DNA from: Cephalotus follicularis
Taxonomy: Eukaryota; Streptophyta; Magnoliopsida; Oxalidales; Cephalotaceae
DNA: 64,000 bases
Assembly (NCBI GenBank): GCA_001972305.1
Contig: BDDD01005179.1
Coordinates: 7,064-71,063, forward strand
Direction of reading: 5' to 3'
In this document: one piece after another, positions 44,090 through 55,725 of the stretch
Layout: every line of letters starts with the position of its first letter
Position numbering within the stretch: the first letter of the stretch is position 1
The notes under the pieces: generated by a model
The model's database searches: none
The model's input: only the letters and a program-made list of their open reading frames with translations
Told to the model about the DNA's origin: nothing
Translations under genes and position numbers: made by a program

Positions 44090-44476
44090 TCCCCCCGCTT
44101 TATAGGACCTCTTGAGATCCTAGAAAGAGTAGGTATGGCTGCCTACAGACATGCCTTGCCTCCCAGCTTATCGAATGTGCATGATGTCTTTCATATCTCA
44201 ATGTTAAGAAAATACCAGCCCAATACCTCTCACGTGCTTCAATGGGAACCGTTGCACTTAGGACCGGACATGAGCTTTATTGAGATTCCTGTCCAAATCC
44301 TTGATCGCCATATAAAACAATTCAGGAGCAAGAGTATTCCGTTGGTGAAGGTATTATGGCAATATCATGGAATTGAAGAAGCTCATTGAGAGTGAGAGGA
44401 CGATATGAAGGCAACATATCCTCACCTATTTTGACCCTGGAATATTAGTATGAGATTCTTTTAAGGCAGGGAGGAT
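44090..44476 (+). pseudogene. Element F integrase C terminus and chromodomain
   Basis: The frame reads SPRFIGPLEILERVGMAAYRHAL, HDVFHISMLRKYQPNTSHVL and a chromodomain-like VKVLWQYHGIEEAH, then a TGA (Trp expected) at 44387, and EDDMKATYPHLF. It continues F coding from 36793 once G and one AGTTG are removed (KKGKL joins SPRFIGP). The polypurine tract AAGGCAGGGAGGAT follows at 44463-44476. Confidence 0.87.
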
Positions 44477-46396
44477 TGTAACACCCTGAAATTTTATAAT
44501 GAAAGAATTGTATTTTGGGCTTGGAAACAGTTCCTATGGTGCTGGGTCGAATCTCGTTTAAGAAAGCGAGACTTGGGCCGACTGTTTTAGCCCTCAACCC
44601 AACGTTGGAAACTGTAGAAATGTCCAGTGAATTTTAGAGCCTTCCACTTCGGCTATGAAAACGGCAGTGGTGTGGGTGGGGACGACTGTTGCCTAGTTTT
44701 TTGAAGGAGACAAGAAAACACCATTGTCTAGAGAGTTCTTCTCTCTCCTTCCCGTTCTTGTTATAAACTCCTCACTTCCAACCTTGAGAGCGATATGGAG
44801 AGAGAGACACAAGGAAGAGGAAAAAGAAACAGTGAAGGCAAGGAAGTGGTTGTTTTTGTCTAGCCAAGGAAAGGAAAGCGTAAAACAAGACTCAACAGTG
44901 TTAAGGTAGGTTCTACTACCTACTCAGTATCTGCATTTTTATTGTTACAAATGTTATGCTTTGTTACTGTGAAAGGCTTGATTTGGTGTACTGAATGAAT
45001 GAAGAATGGTAAGGTTGAATTAGTGAAATCATCCTCTGGAACTGATAGTTTCCAAGTAAGTGATTACGTACCGTGTCATAGACTGTAAAGTGTGTAAGTT
45101 TTCTGATACGTGTTAGAAGCGCGACCGAGCATGATTCACTCATGTGTCCAATCATGCCAGACCATTGATTCAAGCAGGCCAAAGCATGCGTCCGAGCATG
45201 CCAGACCATGTGTCCAAGTAGGCCAAAGCATGCGACCGAGCATGCAAGACCATGTGTCCAAGTATGCCCGAGCATACGTTACCCAAGCATGCCATACCAC
45301 ATATTTGCCGAGCTAATCCTTCCATAGGATCAGAGGATGGATTAGTTAATATACAATAAGACCGAGTAAGTGTATAAGCAGACTAAATGTAAAGGTAGAT
45401 TGAATGTAATGTAGACAGACCTCTTAAAAGGAATTAGAAAATGTAGACTGATTAATGTGTAATGTACTGGGTCACCAACTTAGATGAACCAATAAGGCTA
45501 TCACTTGAGATGAACCAATGGGATCGAGGTAGATAGCCTACAGGGATCACCGATCGAGATAAGCCTACGAGGATCACCATTCCAGATGAGCCCTAAATGT
45601 TAAATGAATATTAATATAGAATATAATGTGTAATAGTATAACTGTTACTGTATAGTGTAAAGTGTAATGATACAACTGTTACGATTTCTGACTAAAAGCA
45701 TTGTAAATGTGACTATTCCTCTCCTCTGCCTATAATGCCTAGAGCGCGTATATTGCTCTACCTAAAGCCGAGGAACCCGAGGAACATGTTGCCTAAATGT
45801 AATGAATGTTCATCTCGACTCCTCTCTTATAACGTTCATAGTGCGTGCTCTGCTCCTCCTTCAATAGAGGAAGCTGAGGAAGGGATATGAAGGACTATTA
45901 AATGGTTTCTATGGTTCTTGAATTATGTGAATGACTGTATTGTGTGGTTGAGCTTTTATTTACATGTCATGACCTACATGCTTATACTCGCTGAACTTAC
46001 ACTTTACACATGCATAAGTAGTAATTCCTACACAACCAGTGGTTGCTGACCCATTCTTGGTAATAGGTCAGGTGCAGGTGGAGTTTCGCAGCAAGGAGAG
46101 GATTAGAGCCGGTGAGTAAGTTTTCTCCTCCAATTCAGTCTAACAACCAAAGTGTTTAAAATGAATTATAAATTGTATATTATCTATGACCTGCCGGGTT
46201 GTGGCAGATCCTGTTTTTGAACGGTATTGTAAATTTTTTGTTTTATCCACTAAAGTCATGTTTTAAACGGTTTTTCCGCATGCATTGTTATATGTTAATT
46301 GTGAATTTATCGCTACTGTCTTGTTAGTAGAATGAATAGTATAGATCATAGCGAGTCAAACCTCGGGGGTTGACCCTTGGGGTTTGAGGTGTTACA
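44477..46396 (+). repeat. Element F 3' LTR
   Basis: 1920 bp from TGTAACACCCTGAAATT to TTTGAGGTGTTACA. A stretch near 45115-45300 holds repeated AAGCATGCGACCGAGCATGC-like words (CCGAGCATG, CCAAGCATGCC) at short intervals, a different repeat from the GTCGAC arrays. Stretches at 45480-45600 and 45720-45900 carry GATGAACCAAT and CTCCTC-type repeats. No palindrome array is present. Confidence 0.88.
45118..45300. repeat. CATGC-rich short repeat in F LTR
   Basis: About nine copies of a GCATG-centred word (CGAGCATG, CAAGCATG, AAAGCATGCG) alternate with GACCATG(T)GTCCAA at 15-25 bp steps. Confidence 0.75.
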
Positions 46397-48366
46397 CCTG
46401 TAAGCTGAAAAAACAGAAAAGAAGAAACAAAATAGTTAGTTGAATGGAGTAAGAGAGAGAAGAGAAAATGCTGGAATTCTGGGTTAGAAGATTCACTGAC
46501 CACTGAGATAAATCTTCTATATCTGACGCTGTTGAAAGATGAATTGAGAGTTAGAAATGTTCTGGGAAGGAGAGAATCCATTTGTTGTACTAAGTTCGCA
46601 TGCTGAAGGAATGGTGTTCCAAGTTGAAATAGAAGGTTAAATTGGATTGGTAAGCTTCTGATTTGAATTCAGTTGCTATTACAGTTAATCAGTTATGTAT
46701 ATATAAACTAATTTTTGTTCTATATCTGGTCTTAAACCCAACATGGATTGGATTCTGGGAATTATTGAAGGTTGAGTGGAGTTGAAAGAGTATTGGAGTG
46801 TAAAGAGAAGAATCAATCCAAATTGATTATGTGATAGCAATTTAGGTAGGTTTTATGACATGTTTATGAAGATATAGCAAGCATATTGTGTTAAGATGGT
46901 TTATATATGATTGCATGTTAATATTAGACTGAATTGGAATATGAACATGCATGCTCTGTTTTCCGTGAATCGCATGAACAAGGTAAACCGTCGACGCTTA
47001 ATAGAGACCGTCGACGCTTAACGAGGAAACTGTCAACGGCTTGGTCTGTTGCGCGGGGAAAAAGAGGACATGATACTGTCCTGGATTTGTTGAACCGTCG
47101 ACGCCTTAGTCGGTTACGCAGAAGAAAACGACGCTTGAAACCTTGACGCTCAAGGGTCCTTACCTTGAAGCGTTGATGCCAAAGAGACAAGATGTTGACA
47201 CATAAAGCTTCTGGTTTAAAGCGCTGACGCTAGGATTTAAAGTGTCGATGCTTAAAGAACATAAGCGTTGACACCAAGAGGAAAACAGCGACGCTTAAGG
47301 GACTATTATGAACGTCTTGCATTTTGAGCATATGATTGGTTGCATATTACTATGAATTGTACTGTTATTGAAATTGTATATTTCTTACTTTTATAGATAT
47401 ATTACATCTATCAAAGTAATTTATATCATTCCTACTGTTTCAAGTATTTCAAAAACTGAATGCTATATGCACAGCTGAGTATTTTCTCCTTTACTGTTTT
47501 CTCAAACGAGAACCTATTGCTACTGTTTACTGTTTTCTCAAATGAAAACCTACTGTTACTGTTACTGTTTCTCTACAAATGAGACAATTGTTTATATTAC
47601 ATTACATATTTATTAATTGTACAGATTGTGATTGATAGTCTGATGGTCTAGTGATCGGAGTGTATCACTGGCTACGGAGGTGGGCCTAGGTGCTAAGAGT
47701 TGGCTAGAGCTTATACACAAAACTTATCTGTAATGCAGATCATGACTGTTAGTTATCCGCTAAATGGTGGAAATACTGTTTACCTTTACTATCATCGTCG
47801 GAGTGTATGGTGGCAGTAAGGTGGTGCATCGTTGGGGCTAGGATGTAGCGACGTGTGACACCCACTGGTCTTCGGACAACTGTATTGTTTGTACCCTTTT
47901 TGGTATTCATGATATCTGACTGTTTTTAGCCACTTGGCATGGTTTCTTATATATATATTGGTATATGTATGTAAATATATACTATACTGAATATAAACTG
48001 TCATGCATGATTATATTTATATATTCATTTTCATGCATAATTCCTACTTAGCCGAGTAGACAAAAGGCTAATACCTACAATTTCATATTGACGAAGGAAA
48101 TTCGAGGAGTGCTGCTGAAGCTTTGCTTTGAAGGTTTATTTAAGGTTCTTATTTGAAATAAGTCACTCCCATGTTATATTTGCATTTCCAATATGTAATA
48201 TATAACTTTTGTATTGTAATAGGTTTAAACATGCAGTATGGGCTGCATGTGTATAATATTTTAAAATCTAGTAATATTTATGCTTCCGCAACGGTAAGGA
48301 TTTTAATTAATTCATAAATACTGGATTATTTGGTTAACCATGTGTTAATAAAGATGGGGTGTGACA
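46397..48366 (+). repeat. Element C 3' LTR, second segment
   Basis: It matches 13870-15839 (from the AACAGAAAAGAAGAAACAAA region to GGGGTGTGACA) and is followed by the right TSD AGAAT. It includes array 46987-47290, conserved block (47640-47860) and hairpin CTACTTAGCCGAGTAG (48044-48059). Confidence 0.92.
46987..47290. repeat. GTCGAC array in C 3' LTR
   Basis: ACCGTCGACGCTTAA occurs at 46988 and 47008 (20 bp apart), followed by decayed copies including CCGTCGACGCC near 47094. It aligns with 14453-14758. Confidence 0.85.
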
Positions 48367-48371
48367 AGAAT

Positions 48372-49079
48372 TGAGCTGGGGAATGGTTCCAAACCCTGCA
48401 CACAAAACCCGAAACTTCACCATCGCACCTCCAAAACACAAACAACAACAAATGAATTGGGCAAGGGAATTCACATAAAAACCCTTGAACCAATCCACCA
48501 AACTCGTGGCCTCCGTTCACAAGCCCTTAGGGTATGAAATGTGGACACAACCTGCAAGATTACATCACGGCTTGGATGGCAATCCCAACCCTCAACCCAA
48601 CCCAAAACATGCACAAAAACCACACACAAATGAAGGAAAGTGATAGAATTCAATTACCTATTTCTTTGCTCATTTGCGAAATTTGTGTGTACCTTCAAAC
48701 ATGAAATCAATGAATCATTCTTCACAAAGATTACTCCCCTAACATGTAGTTACAACATTTAGGAAGCCACTTTAATTGCCTTGAAGGTTTGAGAGAAGTC
48801 ACCTAAACTATGATCCAAGATAAGTAAAGATGGAGACCTTGAAAGAAACCATCTCCACCGATATTGAACTTTGGAGGGGAGAGGTGAATTCATTGTGATC
48901 TTTTCCTCCATAACCATGAAGGTCGTAGCGTCTCCATTAATGGAGGAAGAGAGGATACGGTGAAGAATAAGAATACAGAGAGTGACGGGTGAGAGTAGAA
49001 TAAAGAGAAAGTTAAAAGTGTGTTGAATAAGTCAAGTAAGACTAAACATATCTTATGCATGCCTATCCGTTTAAGCACA
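48372..49079 (-). mobile_element. Element I LTR, segment 3
   Basis: It continues I after removal of C. Nothing coding is seen. On the minus strand it contains a TCTCTCTTCCTCC-like leader stretch near 48900-49000. The last bases GCACA (49075-49079) are the presumed TSD of J. The right-hand continuation of I lies beyond the window. Confidence 0.55.
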
Positions 49080-49574
49080 TGTCAGACCCCGATTTTTTAA
49101 TGCATGGTTCATCCAGATAATCCTGTATTTACCAATTAATTAAAACTCTTAACTTTGCCGAAGCATTAATAATACTGGATTGTCCAAATAGTATACATAT
49201 GCAACCCATACTACATGTTTAAACTTATACAATTCAATGTTAAATATTACACATTGATAATGAAATTATAACAGGGGTACGACTTAAATACAAATTACAA
49301 CCTTGAATAAAATCCTTCAACAAGGCTTTAGCTGCATGTATACAACACTCCTTGTCAATCTGAAATTTGTAGGTATTAGCCTTTTGTCTACTCGGCTAAG
49401 TAGGAAATATGCATGAAAATGAACATACAGATGTAATCAATCATGACAGTTTATATTTCAATACAGTAGTAATATATAAATCAATATATATAAGAAACCA
49501 TGTCAAGTGGCTACAAAGAGTCAAATATAAGGAATAACACAAAGGGTACAAACAATACACTTGTATAAAGACCA

Positions 49575-49800
49575 TTGGGTGTCACACATCGCTACCTCCT
49601 AGCCCCAATGATGCACCACCTAACTATCATTATACACTCCGATGATGACAAAAAAGGTAAACAGCATTGCCGAAATTTAGTGGGCAATTAACAGTCAAGA
49701 TCTGCAAGGCAAATAAGTTTTGTGTATAAGCACTAGCCAACTCCTGGCACCTAGCCCCACCTCCGTAGTCAGTGATACACTATGATCACTAGACTAACAG
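49575..49800 (-). other. Conserved LTR core block (J)
   Basis: Minus-strand copy with CTACGGAGGTGGGGCTAGGT, CCAGGAGTTGGCTAG and GGGGCTAGGAGGTAGCGATG. Confidence 0.75.
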
Positions 49801-50258
49801 ACTATCAATCACAAATAATTCAGTTAATTACATATAATGTAACATAAATAGTAATTCTCATTGGTAGAGAAAATAGTATACAGTAACAGTAGGTTCTCGT
49901 TTGAGAAAAACAATAGTGTTGAAAATATTCAGTTAGGCATAAAGCATTCATTTCTTGAAATCCTTGAAAAAGTAGTAATTATAGAAATTACTTTGGTAGA
50001 TATAATATATCTATAACAGTGAATACGTTCCAGTAATATGCAATTTTCAAAACTGTACAATCACTATCAATTTTAAGAACCAAACAGTAGTAGTAATATG
50101 AAATTTGCGCAACAATACAATCACTATCAATTTCAAGAATCAAACAGTAGTATGCAATAGTTGTTCAACTCATATAATCTAACTATACATACCAATGATT
50201 GAATATTAGTATAATCCCATATGGAAGATAGTGTAATCTCATGAGAATTAAACATAAG

Positions 50259-51174
50259 TGATGTGGGAAAAATTGGGTTAAATAAAAAACAACACGTGTC
50301 CTCATCCAAGCACTACCAGGTGTCCAAGTGACTCAATGGTTGATAAGCTGTAAGCAGAGGAAGTCTGTTAGTGAAGAAAACAGTAATATAAGGAGAATTC
50401 CTCCTCGGCATAAGTGCCGAGGACCCGTCCAGTGGTTCCAGTACAAAGATCATCCTCCTCGGCGTCAGGTCCGAGGACACCTTCTGAAGCATCGCTGCCG
50501 AGGACATCCTCGGCTATATAACAGAAGACCATCCTTTTCAAATGCAAGTCCATGGACGTTGTGGACCTTGAAGCAAAGGGTCTGATTGCCTCATTGACAT
50601 CAGAACAGTTCGCCTCCTCGGCGGATCTGTGGCTGAGGATCTCCTCCTCATTTACGGAATGAGGCCGTGGAGTTAGCATAAATTTCAGGGATACATATCT
50701 CCTAAATATGGAAGATAAGGTGAGGGGGTTAAATCTGCTTTGATTCCTAGGATTCGTCCTTATCCCAACAGCAAGGCAGCATTATCATGAACTACAAAGA
50801 AGGAAAGAAGCGATAATTCAGGTGGAGATAAGGGAAATCCTGAGATCCTCGGAATTTCCTTAGGGGATAGCTATCACCTCCGATTTTCACGCTCGATCAG
50901 TTACCAACTGATCCTATAAATACCAGAATCACACACAAATCAAAGGTCAGCCATTTTTACATAAAAAAAGAACCTTATTTCCTCTGCACTTTGTCTAACT
51001 TGAGCGTCGGAGTGTCCCCGGGAGAACAACCTCCTGGACTTTCCACCATTTTATTACTTTGTGCAGGGATCAGAGATCAAAGTCTTCCTCCAGGCATCCT
51101 TGGCGAGTGTTTCTCTTAACAAATTAAAGTCCTCCACGTAGGATACTGTTGAGAGAAGGATTTCTGTATCAACA
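50259..51174 (+). repeat. Element K 5' LTR
   Basis: It holds a perfect hairpin with 8-bp stem CCTCGGCA/TGCCGAGG and loop TAAG (50403-50422), several further CCTCGG/CCGAGG pairs up to 50515, and TATAAATACC near 50915, a likely TATA box. Confidence 0.93.
50913..50922 (+). promoter_or_regulatory. Likely TATA box of K 5' LTR
   Basis: CCTATAAATACC occurs in the last third of the LTR, about 260 bp from its end, and is repeated in the 3' LTR near 61300. The start site itself cannot be read from sequence. Confidence 0.6.
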
Positions 51175-51176
51175 GT

Positions 51177-51194
51177 TGGCGCCGTCTGTGGGAA
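51177..51194 (+). other. Primer-binding site of K
   Basis: TGGCGCCGTCTGTGGGAA begins two bases after the LTR end. It is the TGGCGCC-type site common in Tat/Athila elements and unlike the TGGTATCAGAGC used by the other elements here. Confidence 0.88.
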
Positions 51195-51219
51195 ACGCAG
51201 CAAAAAGTCATTAACAACC

Positions 51220-53023
51220 ATGCCTCCGAGGAAGAACAATCTGGTTGGAGCCACAGGTAGCCAACAGCAGGAGGTCACAGCTCCTCCCCCAGAAGCCGCC
51301 CAAGTGGTGGCCCAAGAACAGGCCCCCATTACAGGGGAGCAGCTTAATCAATTCCTCCAGGGATTTGAGCGCGTCACTGATCTGTTGGTCACAACTTTAG
51401 CCAACCAACAGCAAGTCGTGCCTGCTCAGCAAGTGGTCCGAGGAGTTTCTGGCCCCCAAGGACCAGAGGTGGAGGCACGGCACCCACGAGGTGCCAGGCG
51501 AAACCCGTCGAGGGGAGACGAACTTCCCCTTAGGCGGTCAGGGGGCAATATTCCCCTGGGAAGGAGGCCTGAGATCAATGCATCTTAGAGGGCAGAGTCC
51601 TCGACTGCTCGGGATCACCCCAACTCTCCCAGGAGAGTGCACCCTCAGCAACAGGCCATGGACGTGGATCCTCAGCAGGAGGCCAGGGGAGCAGAGGAGG
51701 CCCAAGTGCGCTCCAACGCTCCACGCAGAGCTGGCACGGCCCGAGGAAGTAGGGTCAATCCCCCAGCCTCAGTGGCTGGAAGGTCGCATGTTTCTAGCAG
51801 AGCTAGGAACATAGAAGAGGTGGAGCAAGAAGTGGATAGAAGGCTTGCTGACCTGGAAAGGAGGTTCTGAGGAGTGGAACAGCACGGGGGACATCTATCT
51901 GAGGTGCAAAATATTAACGCCCACCCCTTCACGGCCAAGATCATGGCGGAGCAAGTCCCCAGTGGGTTTCGAAACACAAGCCTTGATAAGTACGATGGGT
52001 CCACGAACCCCATCCAACATGTACGCTCCTACATTCAGGCTATGGATGTATCAAGCCTCGGATGCCATGCTTTGCCAAGGATTCCCAGTGACACTGATTG
52101 GAGCTGCCCAATCATGGTATTTTACCTTGGCGAGGAATTCAGTGAAGAGCTTCGATCAGTTTACGGAACTGTTCGTGACCAAGTTCCTCAACAGCACCAC
52201 ACAGAGGAGAAACTCTACCCACCTCATCAACGTGGTGCAGGGTAAAGATGAGTAACTGAGAGATTACCTCATGAGGTTCAACAAGGAATCCCTCACGGTG
52301 AAAGACCTGGAGCCGTCCTTTGCCCTGGCGGCCTTGAACAATGGGCTGAGGAGCAACTTGTGCTTCACCTTCTCTCTATTGAAAAAACCGGCCAAGGACA
52401 TGGAAGACCTGTTGAAGAGAGCAGAGAGATATGTCAACGCCGAGGAAGAGATGGTGGCCAGGAAACAAAAGACACCCTGGTCTGGCCATCAGGAGGAGAG
52501 AAGGGAGCATTCACAAAATGCTCCCGAGAGGAGAGAGAAGAGGAAGGAGAGGTCAGACCTGTCCAAGGAAGACCTCAGGCATAAACTCTCCAGACGTGAG
52601 GGCACGTCCAGGGGTGGGGCACCAGTACCATCTTACAACACCTTTGCCCCCCTCCTGGACACACGAACCAGGATACTTGCGGTGGAGCAGGATAAAGTCC
52701 CTTTCCAGTGGCCTGAGAAGCTGAGGACCCCGGCAGAGAACAGGAATGTGGAGAAGTACTGCCGGTATCATCGTGACCACGGCCACGATACAGAGGAGTG
52801 CAGGCAACTAAAAAATCAGATTGAGGACCTGATTAGAAAGGAACACCTGTGCAAATATGTAGATAGGGACGCCCCTCAAGGAAGGAGGGAGCAGAGAAGA
52901 GAAGAGGCTCCTCGGCAGCAAGAGGAGCAACAACAACAGCAGCCCAGAGGTGTCATTCACACCATCTCTGGGGGGGTCGTGTCTGGGGGTGACCACTCAA
53001 ATGCCAGAAAGGCCTATGGGTGA
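51220..53023 (+). pseudogene. gag of K, interrupted
   Basis: It starts at the ATG of MPPRKNNLVGATG, right after the primer site. An N-terminal Gln/Pro-rich part is broken by TAG at 51586 and TGA at 51868. The capsid follows (FRNTSLDKYDGSTNPIQHV), a frameshift near 52050, then GAAQSWYFTLARNSVKSFDQ, a TAA at 52253, and the rest open from 52256 to 53020: RDYLMRFNKESLTV, PAKDMEDLLKRAERYVNAEE, and a CRYHRDHGHDTEEC zinc motif. A TGA at 53021 separates it from protease in the same frame. Non-functional; would package RNA. Confidence 0.88.
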
Positions 53024-53737
53024 CAGTCCCTTACTGTGCAACAAGTCCCTCACAGCAAAAGGCTTAGAACCAGTGGAGACGAGGAGGTGATAACCTTCTC
53101 AGAGGTGGACTATGAGGGAGTACGTCTTCCTCACGATGATCCAGTGGTGGTAACTCTTCTGGTGGAACTTTTTACCATGAAGAGGATCCTCATAGATAGT
53201 TACAGCTCGGCCTATATCCTGTACAAACACGCATTTGATCAGCTGAGGATACCGGCAGACCAACTAAAGCCCGTCAAAACCCCACTGGTTGGTTTCACAG
53301 GTGAGATGATCCATCCTCTGGGATATATCAACCTGTCCGTGGTTGCAGGCATGGCCCCACGCCAGACTCAGGTAGAGATGACATTCCTGGTAGTGGACAC
53401 ACCCAGTCCGTACAATGCTATAGTGGGGTGACCAGGTCTGAATTTGTTGGAGGCCATAGTGTCTACGAGACACTTATTAATGAAGTTTCCCACAAGGTTT
53501 GGCGTGGGGGAGGTTAGAGGAGACCAAGAGGTGGCAAGGCGATACTACAAAACTGCCATCTCGGACAAGGGGAAGGACAAGGTTCTCCCCATAGCGAACG
53601 TGGAGCTCAGAGGAGACATGGAACCTGAGCGTCCACAGCCTGTTGAGGATGTCCTCCAAGTGCCCATGGAAGAGGGCAACACTGAGAGAGTATTCCAAGT
53701 TGCTCACAACTTGGAGAGGCGGAGAAGGGGGAATTAA
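53024..53737 (+). pseudogene. Aspartic protease region of K
   Basis: The frame shows EEVITFSEVDYEGVRLPHDD, then LIDSYSSAYILYKHAFDQL, where the catalytic Asp-Ser-Gly has become Asp-Ser-Tyr. VDTPSPYNAIVG follows and a TGA at 53429 replaces an Arg in the usual GRP. The frame runs on to 53737, then shifts near 53715 to the RT frame (LITFLRDNKDVFAW). The active-site loss alone would abolish Gag-Pol processing. Confidence 0.86.
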
Positions 53738-54969
53738 TAACATTCCTCCGAGATAACAAAGATGTTTTTGCATGGTCGGCAGAGGAGGTCCCTGGCATCA
53801 GCCCGGGCGTAATGGTTCACAAATTAAGCGTGGACCCAGCCAGGCCCCTGAGCAGACAAAAGAAGAGGAACTTTACCCCTGAGAGGCAGCAGGCGATAGC
53901 CGAGGAAGTGAGCAAGTTGTTGCAGGCGGGTTTCATAAGAGAAGTGCACTACTCGGACTGGCTAGCAAATCCGGTGCTGGTCAAAAAAGCCAATGGCAAA
54001 TGGAGGATGTGCATAGATTTCACGGACCTCAATAAAGCTTGTCCGAAGGATCACTTTCCTCTCCCAAAGATAAACCAGCTAGTAGATGCAACCTCGGGGT
54101 ACAGAATACTAAGCTTCTTGGACGCTTACTTGGGATATAATCAAATTCCCATGTACAAGCCTGATGAGAACAAGACAGCGTTTATAACAGACCGAGGAAT
54201 GTACTGCTACAAGGTTGTGCCCTTTGGCCTGAAGAATGCGGGGGCCACCTACCAGCGCTTGGTGAATAAAATTTTTGAGCCTCAGATTGGGAAGAACATG
54301 GAGGTGTACATAGACGATATGCTCGTCAAAACCCCAACCAGGAGCCCCCACGTAAAAGACTTGGAGGAGACGTTTGCAGTGCTGAGGAAGTATAATATGA
54401 AGCTCAATCCGTCCAAGTGCACGTTTTGGGTCACCTCGGGAAAGTTACTCGGATTTATGGTCTCTAGCAGAGGAATAGAGGCCAATCCAGAGAAGATCTC
54501 AGCAATTCAAAGCATGAGGCCACCTCAAACCATCAGGGACGTCCAGAGATTAAATGGGAAGATTGCAGCCTTGAGTAGGTTTGTGTCAAAGTCAGCAGAG
54601 AAGTGCCTTCCCTTCTTTAAAATACTTAGAGATCCCAAGGGATTCTCGTGGTCCAACGATTGTCAACCAGCCTTCGACAAGTTGAAGGAATACTTGGCTT
54701 CTCCTCCTCTGATCTCAAAGCCTAAGGATGGAGAAGACCTGTATTTGTACCTTGTGGCCACCTCTGGCGCAGTGAGTGCAGTGCTAGTCAGAGAAGAGGA
54801 AAAAGTTCAAAGGTCAGTATACTACGTGAGCAAGGCTCTAAACGATGCAGAGGGAAGGTACCCAGCAGTGGAGAAGTATGCCTATGCTTTGATCACCTCG
54901 GCCAGAAAATTGAGGCCATATTTTCAAGCCCATACAATCAAGGTTCTGACTGACAAACCAATCAAATAG
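53738..54969 (+). pseudogene. Reverse transcriptase and first RNase H of K
   Basis: Open from about 53740 to 54966. RT motifs: SRQKKRNFTPERQQAIAEEV, WRMCIDFTDLNKACPKDHFP, RILSFLDAYLGYNQIPM, FGLKNAGATYQRLVN and VYIDDMLVK with both catalytic Asp (about 54304-54330). It continues with LLGFMVSSRGIEANPEK and the first RNase H (SAVLVREEEKVQRSVYYVSK, YALITSARKLRPYFQAH, VLTDKPIK). A TAG at 54967 ends it. The long intact RT compared with gag suggests a fairly young copy. Confidence 0.92.
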
Positions 54970-55725
54970 GTTCTTGCCAAGCCTGACACCTCGGGCAGGC
55001 TAGTTAAGTGGTCAGTTGAGCTAGGCGAGTATGATGTGAAGTTCGAAAGCAGACCAGCAATCAAATCACAGGTACTGGCCGACTTCATTGGAGATAATAC
55101 ACCTACGGAGTGTATGGAGGAAAACCCTACCGAGACCGAGAAGGGAATGTGGAAGTTATCAGTGGATGGATCCTCATGCCTTACTGGCAACGGGGCAGGG
55201 TTAGTATTGACAAGTCCAGATGGTTGGACGTTGGAGTATGCTCTAAGGTTCAAGTTCAAAGCTACAAATAACGAAGCTGAGTGGGAAGCTCTGATAGCTG
55301 GACTGACAATTGCAAAGCACTTGGAGGTGCAGAAGATTGAAGCCTCTAGTGATTCTCAGCTAGTGGTTGGTTTGGCGAATGGAGAGTATGAGGCCAGAGA
55401 AGACCTTATGATAAAATACTTATCCCATTTTCAGGGCATGAAGTCAGCCTTCGAAGTGTTAAGGATAGTGAAGGTACCTAGGGCAGAAAACGCCCGAGCA
55501 GACCAGTTATCAAAGCTAGCAACGGCAGAGGAGTTGGAGAAAAATCAAACTATCCTGGTAGACTACCTCGATCGCCCAACCATCTCTGAAACAGAGGTAA
55601 TGGACATAGACGTTCCACAGGAGCCAAATTGGTTGACTCCCTTTATTAATTGGCTAAGGGATGGGATCCTACCCGAGGACCACGTGGAGGCGAGGAAGCT
55701 GGTTTACAGAGCAAACAAATTCTAA
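54970..55725 (+). pseudogene. Second RNase H domain of K
   Basis: Same frame as RT after the TAG. The linker (GRLVKWSVELGEYDVKFESR, QVLADFI) leads to an RNase H unlike the first: KLSVDGSSCLTGNGAGLVL, NNEAEWEALIAGL, SDSQLVVGLANGEYEA, and RAENARADQLSKLA. Four acidic residues (D, E, D, D) are in place. This second, archaeal-like RNase H is characteristic of Tat elements such as Ogre and Retand. A TAA at 55723 separates it from integrase. Confidence 0.9.

Larger units (their letters stand above)
13487..48366 (+). mobile_element. Element C: Ty3/gypsy chromovirus, split by nested insertions
   Basis: Own sequence: 5' LTR 13487-15839; internal 15840-15846, 25453-27177 and 29607-32424; 3' LTR 32425-about 32735 and 46397-48366. 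The outer TSD is AGAAT at 13482-13486 and 48367-48371. The rest of the span is D, E, H, F and G. Gene order is gag, protease, RT, RNase H, integrase, chromodomain. Pol keeps one reading frame broken only by nonsense codons. The LTR starts TTTAATA, likely TG mutated at base 2, and the 3' LTR ends GGGGTGTGACA. Confidence 0.92.

Noticed and set aside
43928..44389. 153-codon frame spanning the G LTR and F integrase
   Set aside because: A chance fusion across the G insertion boundary at 44084; only the part after 44090 is real coding sequence of F.
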